From positions 682,001 to 746,000 of the forward strand of contig JALECJ010000007.1 in NCBI GenBank assembly GCA_023515745.1: 64,000 nucleotides of DNA, given 5' to 3'. The position numbers and the translations under genes are program-made. Positions 1-10,965 of this stretch are shown here, one piece after another. Below the pieces are notes generated by a model that saw only the letters and a list, made by a program, of their open reading frames with translations, did not search any database and was not told the origin of the DNA. This stretch comes from Amoeboaphelidium protococcarum (Eukaryota > Aphelidiomycota > Aphelidea). How positions within the stretch are numbered: the first letter of the stretch is position 1; each line of letters begins with the position of its first letter.

Positions 1-46
1 TTTTGAGATATTTAAGTATTGTCTTTAAAAATTACAATATACTTAC

Positions 47-1664
47 TACTCCTGTCGGATAGCTTAAACTTGGAGTAAGAAGATGGATCAGATAACACGT
101 AAAACTTGGCATCACGATAGTACTTTTTTGCGACAACTTCAAAGGAATCTACATCTGATTACTACACTTTACCAGGAGAGAGCAGTACTATGGAAACACT
201 GGAAATAATACTCGAGGTTTCCTGCGAGCTCAACTTGGAAAATTAATTCACATCAGTTAGCTTCTGAACGATCTGCCTAGACATTTACAATGCAAAATCT
301 TTAAGCATCTCAATAGTTCTTGGATTCCGATAATCCGCCACCATCTTACCATTGTAGAAGAATAAAAGAGTCGGATATCCTTTGACTTGATGTCTCTTAC
401 ATAACGCCGTGTTGGAAGTGCAATCAACTTTACCAAATCTGGTACCATCTCTCAGCTCCTGCGCCAATTTGGTCCATACGGGCTCTAATTTCTTACAATG
501 ATGGCACCAAGGCGCGTAGAATTCAATAAACCATGGTCCTTTAGCTATTGTACTTTCAAAAGAGTTGAGTTTATCATCCGTCAACACGACAACCTGCCCA
601 TCACTCTTACTGATCCTATCATTATCATCAGTTTTCAACAAACTCTTAAGATCATCAGCAGATTCTTCATCAGCCAGCTGTTCTGGCTTAAGAGGATCTT
701 TCAAAGGCTATAACATCGTCTGCTGAGAGGGAGGATATTTCTAGCCAACTTCATTCATCACAGCCTTTATCCACTCTGCAAAAGGCTCAGCCTTAGGGGC
801 ACCATTAAAAGTTTAGATCACTTTCCCATCAAAAGTGAATGCTCTCACAGTCGGAAAAGAAAATATATCATTTTCCTAACACAACTCTCCATTACCAGCA
901 TCGGAATCCAGACAGTCAACTCTGCCCACAATAACATTGCTATAATGGGAAGCTTTAAAATCGGCAGCTTCACCAGACGAGATTAAATCTTTTGCCACCT
1001 GTTCAAAATGAGGCTTAAAGGCTTTGCAATGATGGCACATATTAGAGTAAAATTCCACAATAGCCAGCGCAGCATTATTCTTTACAAACCATTCAAACGC
1101 CTCTGGTGTCAGATCAGTAATATACTATCCACCTGACTACGGATTCTTCTATTAAGATGCCACATCAGAAGAGGGAGCGGTGAGAAGACCTTTAGATTTC
1201 AAATAAAATACAACAGACTAAGCATTGCGGTCACCTACATACTCCTCCACTCGATTCCCATTCTAGAATAGATACAGCGACGGATATCCAGAGAGAGCCT
1301 GCATGTCACAGTGAGGCGTGTTCTAATGCACAGCACAATTGACTTTGGCAATGTGTACCAACTGCTTATAATCGGCAGCGAAATCCAGCGAGAACCGCTT
1401 CTTCAAGTCCAATTCATCCTGATCGAATAATGCTTGAGCCACCTGCTTATACTCGGGTGCAAATTTCTGGCATATGGGACACCATGGTGTGTAGTACTCA
1501 ACCAGCCACGCGCCAGTCTTGAACTTGGAGTCTGCCTGGGGACCTCTCAAATCTTCAATGAACGGAGAATCGAAATGTTCAGGCGGAGCAGGGGGACGAC
1601 CATACACCACGGGAAGAGCGACTGTCAACAAGGATAAAACCACAAGATACATACATTTCTTCAT
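47..1664 (-). CDS. Multi-thioredoxin-domain protein disulfide isomerase, 3' end beyond window
   Basis: ER oxidoreductase of the PDI family, forming or shuffling disulfides in secretory proteins. Read with TAA/TAG = Gln it is one open frame from ATG 1664 (hydrophobic signal peptide, residues about 1-22) to a splice donor GTAAGTAT at 46, so the C-terminus and any ER-retention signal lie outside the window. Three thioredoxin CxxC sites are visible: WCPIC near residue 64, CHHC near 210 and WCHHC near 385. Each is followed by the usual valine/aspartate core, and domains 1 and 3 end in a YPSL/YPTL strand. A further, less conserved thioredoxin-like stretch precedes the donor. An upstream in-frame ATG at 1748 exists, but the start at 1664 puts the signal peptide first. 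About ten internal TAA/TAG codons are needed as Gln. Confidence 0.85.
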
Positions 1665-1901
1665 TGTCCTTATACGACTACCAGTTTTTAAGAACCAATG
1701 ATAAAATTCAAAACAATATCCTATCTTGAAAAAAATAATAAACAGCAAGTACAGTAGAACGTACTTATCAGCCCGCGCTTTGAACTAAAAAGAGATAAAG
1801 GGCGAGAAAGATTTACAGTAAATGAGGGTTCCGCGTAGTGCTGTTCACTTCAAGATTATCCTAGTTGAATTGGATTGACTGCATAGTCTAAAATTTGATT
1901 C

Positions 1902-2011
1902 TATTAAATGTCTATACCTTTAGCGGTAAAATCTTGTGGCTCTCCTTCAATCTACTCTAAAGCCAATTGGCTTTGTTTGAGCGCGCATCAGGGCCATTTG
2001 GCTCTGACGAC
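1902..2011 (+). repeat. 110-bp direct repeat, copy 1
   Basis: The first of two near-identical copies 187 bp apart, starting TATTAAATGTC and ending CTCTGACGAC. It contains GCCAATTGGC and, 22 nt later, GCCATTTGGC, which can pair as a hairpin. A few substitutions in this copy weaken the base of the stem. Confidence 0.85.
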
Positions 2012-2088
2012 TATAATCGCCCATTTATGATCCCTGTGAAATTATTATAGTTCAATTTGCATTCAGCTTCTTTTCTGCAATAGAAGCG

Positions 2089-2198
2089 TATTAAATGTCT
2101 ATACCTTTAGCGGTAAAATCTAGTGGCTCTCCTTCAATCTAAGCTAGAGCCAATTGGCTTTGTTTGAGCGCGCATCAGGGCCATTTGGCTCTGACGAC
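2089..2198 (+). repeat. 110-bp direct repeat, copy 2
   Basis: The second copy, at an offset of exactly 187 bp. Here AGAGCCAATTGGC and GCCATTTGGCTCT form a 13-bp stem with one mismatch around a GC-rich loop (GAGCGCGCATC). It could be a regulatory element or the 5' part of a small RNA; the sequence does not decide. Confidence 0.85.
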
Positions 2199-2429
2199 GA
2201 CTATCGCCTAGTACTGTTAAATTCGACATATTTCAAGTAATTTTGGATTCACTGCACTCAATAATAAGATATTAAACGAAAACTTTCTGGTTCTTAGTTA
2301 GCCTCGTCGTCTTTGTTGAATATTCGCTTTCTTATTTCTCAGTCTCTTCTCTTTTACAGTATTATATTCTTTGTGAAGAAGTAAAGTGGATTGCTTAGAA
2401 ACTAATAATTTAATATTAAAAGTATTAAA

Positions 2430-2729
2430 ATGGGAGGTGGACATGATGGATCACATTGGGCAGAGCCTGCGGGACCTAGGTACAGATATCCAAAGTGGGT
2501 GTGGAGTAGTACTGGTGGATGGTGGGCAGACCCGAAATACTGGCGATCTAATACTGCAAAGGTGATGCTTGGATTCATACTGCCGGCTTCTCTGACTGCG
2601 TTCTATGTGAGCAGTTAACGTGAATAGCATTCAAAGCCACCCACGTCTTGGTCTCCTGCGCTCATTTATGCTAAAGAATTTTAGCCTGGTGGTCAGTGGC
2701 ACGCGGAAGCTTAATCGTTGCGTAAATGA
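2430..2729 (+). CDS. Small single-TM protein, probable mitochondrial complex I accessory subunit
   Basis: A 99-residue protein from ATG 2430 to TGA 2727. Under the standard code it would stop at TAA 2616; reading that and three later TAA/TAG codons as Gln extends it by 37 residues. It starts MGGGHDG, then has a YPKWVWSSTGGWWADP segment, one membrane helix (about residues 44-61) and a PPTSW...IYAKEF tail. This layout resembles the small Trp-rich complex I subunit of fungi and plants. I recognise the pattern, not a specific orthologue, so the function is tentative. Confidence 0.6.
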
Positions 2730-2814
2730 ACTAATAATACACTATGATATAGTCTACAAACATTTTTGGCGGTTATTTTAAAATCGAAAATGTCAATACT
2801 TTTCTACATATTCA

Positions 2815-4554
2815 TCACCAAATGTCACATATAAACCTTGAAGATTTTTATAGTTATTGCAGAGTTATGCTTTAACACTTCTCTAATGATGATGATGATT
2901 ATTCGAGAATTTAACTCAGTGTGGATCTCACTGCTGGAAGGACAGTCTTTGCACTACCGCATACATATACTTTGCTTTCAGAACTAGCGGTACAAATTTT
3001 GTGTATCAACTTTTACTTGAGCAGCATTGCATCTTGAACATATCCATTATAATGATACTGGACTCCTTTGTCTTGAGTGTGACTTTGGTCTGCGATATCG
3101 CGTGACAGAGATACATGTAATTCAGTAAAGACACTGCATTCCAAGTACTAAACTAACTCATCCTTATACAAGAAATCAGCATCTCGGAATCTACAGCCAT
3201 AAAACATATAAATCTTTCCTCTATCTGCAATAATGTCTTTATTATCTCCTTAATGGGCAAGTCCTTACGCGTATCTGTGACGAAGGAAGCTCATAAAAGG
3301 GGCTATACCAGTACCAGTGCATATGAGAATCATATCAGTTCCATACTCTGGAATAGTAAAGAGATTATTATGGCTCATCACACGCGGTTAAACTTTCAAT
3401 TGCAGAGATTGACTACTAGCCAGACTGGAGATCAAATGCTAGGAACATACACCACGTCTAATTAAGGATTGACCTTCATTTCCACTTGTTATATGATTGT
3501 CAATGATTTTTACACAGATTGACAATTCCGTGGAGGTGGATGTCTTAGAAGGTGAAGAAGATGGTAATTTAGACTATCTACCAGCAGCATTAATTTATTA
3601 CTGATGAAGTAAAGAAGATGTGATGGAAAAGCTTCTTGGTGCCAGGGGATTTAAGCAATTTACCAGTTGAGATAGTGACGGCTGACACGACGCAAATGTC
3701 ATTAATATATCCAGCAGATTAGGTTGCATTGATTACAATTGTTTAAACGCGTTGGCTCCCTACTTGCTGCATAGGAACGTTAATCGGCGTCTATCTGTAT
3801 CATTTTGAGTGCATTCTATTAAGGTACGCAATAGTGCTTTGCGTAGAGGCCCGCAGATATCCAGGTGTTGACTAAACAGGTCGTACGCTGAACATCTTCG
3901 TGGTATCTGATTCGAGGTCCCCTGATCAGGGCTTTGAATCAACAGAATATCATTTATGGAATAGCCTAATCTTTCTAGTAACAACTATACCAGATTATCA
4001 TCATTATGAGGAAATATTTAAATAGCATCTCCAGGTCGATAATCCAATTCAAAATCATCTATTCTCATATGCAATTCTAGCACTTTTGATACTACTTCCT
4101 TTTCTGAATTTGTGATAATACGCGCCTATTAAATGACTGCATATTTAGAGGATTAAGTAGTGCTCTTGATAGTAGAATCATCTTGAAGATTAAGCTTATT
4201 AACATCAGGTAAATTATCACCAGCGTCATTAGTTAAGGTATCCTAATTGAGCATCTTCTAAGCAGTAATCGTGAGAATTTAACGCGTAAGTTTGGGAATA
4301 CCAGTCAGTTGATCAACTTCTAGAGCAGTATCAGCAAATGGTATGTCCAATACAGATCCTGCCATCTATGCTTAATCTAAATTCTTGATAGCCTCAAAAG
4401 TTTTATCATCCATCTGCAACAAAGTCATGATACCTAAATACCAAATTAAATTCTCTACTGGATGTCTTTTCAAATGCAAAAAAGACAAAGTTTGATCGTC
4501 ATCGTAATTCTCATCATGTTTGAAATGTATCAGATTCGATATCGCCAAATGCAT
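2815..4554 (-). CDS. Diflavin-type FAD/NADPH reductase (methionine synthase reductase-like)
   Basis: Transfers electrons from NADPH through FAD. One frame ends at TGA 2815. From the N-terminus: an FAD-binding segment with YRPGDAIQI, the connecting domain, PRSFSITSS (FAD contact), RRGVCS, the NADPH-site motif CTGTGIAPF, a VYVCGSA strand and a C-terminal ICDIW aromatic end, in the order expected for the cytochrome P450 reductase/sulfite reductase/MTRR fold. The PSCQPSLSQL stretch before PRSFS is most like methionine synthase reductase. The first 150 residues do not look like a flavodoxin (FMN) domain, and MED6 begins only 207 bp upstream, so an FMN domain appears absent. The start at 4554 is the first ATG after an in-frame TGA and is uncertain; the frame is open back to 4602. 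Confidence 0.75.
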
Positions 4555-4760
4555 CTTTAGCAATATAATTGATAGTTCACTGTCATAAGAAAGTCGTTGC
4601 AATCAACATAAAGATTTGCATATAAGTTGACACTCCAATTTTGTGGGTGTCATCTATACTTCTTATACTCATATTACAAATCTCCACTACGGAACGCGTC
4701 AACTTCTCCTGGTTGGTTTACGCTCGCATCTTACACAGCCTCTAAATATTTAGCGCTTAA

Positions 4761-5506
4761 ATGGACCAGAATACTGATACTCCTCACAAGTGGTAGAGTT
4801 TCCGTGATGTCGCGTGGCTTCAGGTAAGTCTCTTTTAAATTCTTATTACCATAATGAGTATAGTATTTTATAATGTCATTCAAGTGGTATGTAGACTTAT
4901 GGACTCGGTGCTGTGAATGCTCTGGACTACTTTGCCACGTCTCAGTTCTACGATCCGTAAGTTTATCTCTCACATTGAAACTTTTATATATTGATCATTT
5001 ATTTCATGTAATAATAGTGTAGTACGTGTAATAATGAAGTTGTGAAAATGTAAACCAAGTTTAATAATCTGGCAGAGATGGGTGACATGATGATCAGGAT
5101 GGTGGGCGTGGAGTATGTACTGGCACATGTATAGGAACCAATATTATACGTGATTAGAAAGCAGAAGCGGAAATCTGAGATTGAAGTGGAATTGCTGGAG
5201 ACGTACTATATTCTTGAGGGGACGGTGTATATGGCACCCAGCTTGAAGGATGTTATTACATCTCGTCTGATGCATTGCTCTCAATCTCTGTAGTCCATGG
5301 TTCAGTTAATCTAGTAGAAGTCTGTATTCTCCCTTCAGGATGGATTTCGATGGATAGCTGAAGATTAGAGTTAATTATAAGATTCTCCGCTGTCTGATGT
5401 GAATTTATCCTAAAATGGACAAGATTCTAATTTAAAGCAGCTGTTGTCTCAACGGATAACTCAGCGATTATCAATGAAGTTGTATGATTTGAACAATAAT
5501 TAATGA
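4761..5506 (+). CDS. MED6: Mediator complex subunit 6, two introns
   Basis: Head-module subunit of Mediator, linking transcription factors to RNA polymerase II in the nucleus. Exons 4761-4823, 4895-4956 and 5023-5506 (introns of 71 and 66 nt, GTAAGT donors, TGTAG and GTGTAG acceptors) give 202 residues. Conserved family blocks are visible: FRDVAWLQ, ALDYFATSQFYDPTCNNE (across intron 2), then GVEYVLAH, EPILYVIRKQ and YYILEGTVYMAP. Several TAA/TAG codons encode Gln, including in the low-complexity C-terminus. The gene lies head-to-head with the flavoprotein gene at 2815-4554. Its 3' end overlaps the open frame of the convergent transporter by 46 bp. Confidence 0.93.
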
Positions 5507-7542
5507 AATAGACTTGATTTGTCTGAATAATATAACAAAATCCCTGTTTTGAAATAGGTGAGTGTATATAAAATAAACTCTATCTTAGACTTGAGCGAAA
5601 TAGCAACTTACAAGTACCAAGTGTGGATCCACCCTAGCACACTTAGTTCTGCACAGGGAAATACATTCTAGCTTGCAAAGATACTTTAATTAGCTGTAAT
5701 CAATTACTATAATTATTGTTATTATTACTGTACAAGTCTGCATGATAGAATCGCGCCTGCTACTACGAATAGTCCACTTATCATCCATACTAGACCAATG
5801 TTGCCAGGATCTCGACCATCATCCTGCACCATGTAGAAGAGCAGAGAACTCAACAAGCTAGATAGAATTTACGGTAACACAGTGTATACATTATGAATGC
5901 CCAGAACAATACCAGACGATAAGTGGTGATTGTCTTGTTAAGTAGTGAGACCACTGCTGTTACCAAGATCTTACTTATCCGGATTTCCATTATACTTTGG
6001 TAATATCTACTTGCTACAACTAGCTCTTTGTTCCTCATTATCATCAAGAGACAATTGAATTTCTTCATCAGTAAAGTCATGTGTAGACGACTTTTTACGA
6101 TTCTACTACAACGTGGTGGCAGGTGACAGGTACTCGCCGATCAATGCGTAAGGAACCCACATAGTTACGGCAAGCGGTAGACCACAGATGCACACAAAAC
6201 ACATCAGCATCATGGTGGGATCATAGACAACATACACGGATACCACAATGTAGGATGCAATCAGAATAAATGCAAACAAGAACAAGCTAAAAGTCCATAC
6301 AACCTGAGGCTTCCATTGTCTTATCCGTATCACGGGTGGCAGCGTGAATGCGCATATCGATGATACTACAGATAGAATCAAGAGAGTCCGACTGCCTAGG
6401 CGGACTGCATCCATCGCACTGATCGGAGCACCATTCGATCCATACCCGTAATATTGAGCAGTCGTTTTAATAAACTCAGTGCTAAAGAAATTAAATGGGA
6501 ACCATCCAAACCAGGCAAAGAATTACACCATGCAAATCATTCGCAACTATCGCGGAAGATTAAAAGCAGTATTTACGAGCTATATGATATGAGAGTATAG
6601 ATTTCTCCTCTCACTCTCCGCATTCTAATAGTGCATAACTACTCCAGTAAATGGACGTTCTTTGATGGAATAACACGTGATAAATACAGATGAGGAGAGG
6701 AGTAGACAGGCAATCAAGGTCAAGGCTTTCATATGAAGTTCCTCCACTGATTAAGATTATTGTTTCAAGGAATCTTCATCCTACAAAATCTTTTATTGTA
6801 CTTATGACGATGACCATAAGCCTCTACTCATCACATCAGATAGATTGAGAGATCCAATGTAATAGCCAACAATATTACCAATGGAAATCATACCAGATGC
6901 CCAAGAGTTACCAGCTTGCTATTGATCTGCAGGTAGTACATCAAGAATTAACGCTCTAGATGCTGCTTGAACTATATTTATAGAGAAGTCAAGCACAAAG
7001 AATCCAAATATAACTATAAATACAGATAATGGACCATCATGAGCATTAGGAGGTGGTAACTCACTTTACGATTACGGCGACGATGATTGCAATAACCACC
7101 AGCGAGAGATATTACGAACATACGCAATCATGAGGAGTGAACAGATGACCAACACAAATCCTCCCACGATGAATGGCCTCCTTCGACCAAATCTGCCCCG
7201 ATGTCTGTCTGACATTATCCCCACAATGGGCTACATAATTAATCCGCTCAGAGGTCCACATAGCCAAACTAGAGTTAATTGCGTATGAGACAGACCAAAA
7301 GAGGTGAGGTACGGTGTGCCATAAGACATTTCTATAGTCCATGTAAACTGCAGCCCAAGTAAAACAGCGGTGAGGCTAAACAGCTTGAGCACTCCAAGTT
7401 TTGATAATGGATGCTATTACTAATTATCCGCAACACTGTCTTGTTACTATTTGACGTGAGACTATGAGTACTCTTTCAAGTCCAAATTGACACTGGAGGA
7501 CCGCTGCGTGTTAGAGCTAAGACGTGAATATCGCGATGTCAT
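5461..7542 (-). CDS. Sucrose/SLC45-type (GPH family) sugar:proton symporter
   Basis: A 693-residue polytopic membrane protein of the major facilitator superfamily. After a Ser/Gln-rich cytosolic N-terminus comes SYGTPYL, then GPLSGLIMQP and SDRHRGRFGRRRPF, the SUT/SLC45 signature for the TM2-TM3 loop. DFSINIVQAASRALILD and AGNSWASGM follow in TM4-TM5, then FFAWFGWFPFNFF and the last helices near IGLVWMISGLF. It probably imports a disaccharide such as sucrose or an alpha-glucoside with protons. There is no intron up to the last helix. The tail after a poly-Gln run (TAA/TAG codons near 5710) is unusual: it runs to TGA 5461 and overlaps MED6. An intron with donor GTAAGTTGC near 5610 would give a different end. 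Confidence 0.88.
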
Positions 7543-7916
7543 CTTAATCAATTGAGACAACAATAATATACAGTGAATAAAAGCCAATGCCCAACAATCT
7601 CGCGATAAAACTAATTTTTTAGTTTTCAGGTGTTGATCAAATAATAAACAACTATGCAGGGTGGTGCACTTTGTAGGAATAAAAGCCGGTGGTGATAACA
7701 GTGAAAGATCCGCCGCGTGAGTCAAAGTTGATTTAAAGAACGCGTAACTTGCTGCAACACGTCAGCATTTTATATCAAAGTGATCGTGTATGAAGCAGTT
7801 TGTGATACGTTAATAACAAGCCATGATGTGCAATTAAAACTTTAAGCAATATTATACACACATAACAAATCTAATTACATCACCATACATGATCGTTCCA
7901 TCAATCAATCATTCAT

Positions 7917-9470
7917 TCATTACATCTAAATTCCACCTCTCTTTGTCTTCATTGCCTCAACAATTGGTTCCTTCTTTCTCTCATACTTGGTCTTGATCAT
8001 GGAAATCTCCTTATCCATGGACGTTTCCAGAGCCTTCAACATTTCATTCAATTCCTCTGCAGATGGAGGCTTAGCCAAAGGATTGCTGGCGAGATCTTAC
8101 TTTGATGAGTTCAAGCCGTGTCTCGAGTGATGTTACTTTGCCTGATTCTAGTCCTTTGGTTTAATCGTACCGTACTCTAGATCATTTTCACTTCCCTGCT
8201 TTTTATTCTGAGCAGGCAACTACTGTTACTATTTGACAGGTTTGATTGTTGCACCAACTTCGTCAGCACCATTCTTGCCATTCATCATTTGCATAAATGC
8301 CGGCTTATAAGTGCCTTGAACGCTAGATTCACCGCTACTCACGTCTCTTTGAACCATAGTACCACTGACCAACATGGTGTTAAAGTCATGCGTTACTGAT
8401 CGAACAGTGCCATCTTCTACAGCTGAGCTCCTGCCACTCTTTGTCGACATCATTGTCATATTGTCGGACACATTGCTACTCTTTCTTGATTTATCATTAT
8501 TCGAGTTTTCATCATCATCATTATCATCGCCAGCCTCCTCGTCATCACTATCGCTGCTCAGTTTACCTTGAGATATCAGTTCAACCGCTCTTGCAACTTT
8601 CTCAGTCAAAGCTCCGCTATTCACAGATGGAGCATTTACAATGAATGGATCTTTCAGCAACTCCAAAGCTGTCGGTCTTTAATCTGGACTCTTTGTCAGA
8701 CACCTTGCAATGAATTTGTTGAATGCAGCACTTACAGATTACGGTTTCTCTAACGTTGCCGGTGGCTTAGACGGTATAATGAAGATGGCACGCATCGGAT
8801 GGATATTATGATACGGAGGTTTACCATCATGCATTTCTATGCACGTAATACCGATGGACCAAATGTCAGCTCCAGTATTATAGCCAACCTCCATAATGAT
8901 CTCGGGAGCCATCCAGAAAGGAGTACCAATGACAGTATTACGCTTGGCAACAGAATCAGAGAGTTGACCAGCAACACCGAAATCTGCCAGCTTAGCCTCA
9001 CCCTTGTCATTAATCAGAATATTACCAGCCTTGATATCACGATGAATCTTTTTACGCTCATGCAGATAGGCGAGGCCTTCCATCACCTGTTTCATGATGC
9101 ATGCAATCTCTTGTTCTGTCATTGTACACTTGCACACCTTCATGATATCGGAAACACTGCCGGCAGCACAGTACTCAATGAGCATCCACAGCTTCTCTTC
9201 CAGAAACCAGCTACCAAATAATTTCACAATACCGCGAGAGTCCAGACCACGCATAACCTCAATCTCCTTCATGAGATCTTCAATTGTCTCACCATTCTCC
9301 TGGTCAACGGGGACAATCTTGAGCGCTGCCAGAGTTGAAGTTGCCTTGTGCAGCACTTTATACACTGACCCATAACTTCCCTCTCCGATCTTGGTGAGCA
9401 TGGTCAAATGCTGAGATGGATCAGGATTCTGAGCTGACACTATCAACTCGCTAGCGTTAATTTTTGACAT
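7917..9470 (-). CDS. Hippo/MST (Ste20 GCK-II) Ser/Thr kinase with C-terminal SARAH domain
   Basis: A 517-residue protein kinase. Kinase domain about residues 23-275: GEGSYGSV loop at 29, ALKIV lysine near 51, HRDIKAGN at 143, DFG at 163, TPFWMAPE at 183. An acidic, Asn-rich linker follows, then a helical segment (about residues 460-515) containing KALETSMDKEI and YERKKEPIVEAM, the pattern of the SARAH dimerisation domain of MST1/2. In other eukaryotes such kinases head the Hippo cascade and phosphorylate NDR/LATS kinases with Mob1. The gene ends at TGA 7917; TAG and TAA in the linker and in the last five codons are read as Gln. There is no intron. Confidence 0.9.
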
Positions 9471-10159
9471 GATATCTGATGAGATTTGTTATTACAAAAA
9501 AGATGGTATCTAAACTTTTAGATTGATACAAATGATAAAAACAATATATCGAGTATGAAGCAAAGTAAGTGTTATTTTACAATCTCAACGTTAGAGATCA
9601 ATCTCATGATAAATGGGCGTTGTCAAGGTGAACGAACTGTTATGCCTATGAACACTAAATGCGCACTATCATATCATCCATTAAGTGCTCCGCTTATTTA
9701 AATTCAGTTAAAATCACGCTTAATAAGTTGCCATTTAATCCAGTGGGATTTGTAGTAATCCTACACTCATATGGTAGCTGTTTGCGTAGTGGTTAGCCTA
9801 CTATCATGCTGTAGAAGGATGGATATGATTAAACTAGTCGGCGAGGTCGAGAGGTCTGCTCTGCTGTCAGATACCGAAACTGAAATGTTTTCAACAACTT
9901 CAATAACGCATTGGGTGAGAACCTCGTACATGAATTTCATATCACATTATACTCCCGTCTTCTCTCATGATGCTTTGGATGAGTTTGCAGCAACTTGACC
10001 ATACGGATAGATTTATGAGTTGATCAGGCCCGAATTACGTGGCGCACAAAAGTACACATTATTTAGAAATTTACTCAACAAAAATATATTTATCAAACTT
10101 TGGCTTGCAGTACATTACTCTTGAAGCGTGGATGTTAAGCTTCCTTCTACATGCAACGA
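9471..10159. other. Intergenic, no convincing gene
   Basis: Contains short open frames on both strands (such as 9771-9998 plus). With TGA as the only stop, frames of 60-80 codons arise by chance, and none shows a recognisable motif. Confidence 0.5.
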
Positions 10160-10717
10160 TCACTATTACTTTTTAACAGTACTTTACAACTGCTTCCGTT
10201 TCACCTGGATCAACAATTAACTGGCACGCATCACAAACAGAATCTACATCACATATATAAAATAGGGTGAGAGACAATAATATTCGCATACTTTACCAAA
10301 TAAAACTTACAGATATAACAAGTGATGTAAGTACAAGAGGCAGACTGAGCATCACCGAGATAAATATACCATTTCGATCAAAGTACATTTAAGAGCTGAA
10401 CTTAGACCAATAGACGCGTCCATACTCGTTCAGCTGCTAGGCATTCAGCACAATCGCGGCTACATTATAATTATTACAATCGGCACAACAATCGAATAAG
10501 CAATCAACCTACCACAGAGCGTAAGAAGAGCGAATAGAACGTTATGATTCTTGCGATAAATTAAAGCCGCAATGAGCATAGTCGCATGGAACAGTATCAG
10601 AGCCACAATGAAAGGCTCACTCCAATTAACCCTATTGAAAAACCACGAAGCATCGCGTCTCAAATCTCGAAACGCTTTATCCGCAACGGCAAATATCTGG
10701 TCCACACTAAGCTTCAT
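10160..10717 (-). CDS. TMEM18-family membrane protein, two introns
   Basis: Small nuclear-envelope/ER membrane protein of the TMEM18 family. Exons (minus) 10513-10717, 10311-10459 and 10160-10243, with introns of 53 nt (GTAGGT...TGTAG) and 67 nt (GTAAGT...TGTAG), give 145 residues. Recognisable blocks are NWSEPFIVAL, LNAQQLNEYGRVYW and YFDRNGIFIS (matching the YFDSRGMFIS block of animal TMEM18), followed by a last helix and a basic C-terminus. Splicing is needed to join LTLC to AAIVLNAQQ; without it the frame meets a TGA. Three or four hydrophobic helices are visible. Confidence 0.88.
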
Positions 10718-10965
10718 ATCGAATATTATTCCTGCTTATTCCTTGCTTAGTTCTCTCTCCTCTCTACAAAACGTGTGAGACGAGGCGCGAGTGTTTCTAA
10801 AATTTTAACTGAACGAACTCTTCCTCTCTCCCACTTTGTACTAGATACAGAAGCAGTTTATCTTTCTTCTTTCTACAATCTATCGAACAAGTTGTATATT
10901 TCAGGCGAAGACTCTAGTTACAGTGTTTAAGTCCATTTTTTATCATCAAGAAAACAATTTGAAGA

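Larger units (their letters stand above)
1665..2429. other. Intergenic region with a tandem 110-bp repeat
   Basis: Divergent spacer between the PDI gene and the small gene at 2430. The only structure seen is the pair of repeats listed separately. No coding signal was recognised. Confidence 0.6.

Noticed and set aside
9771-9998. Plus-strand ORF of 75 codons
   Set aside because: Within the chance length for a one-stop code; no motif, no splice context, and other frames are equally open.
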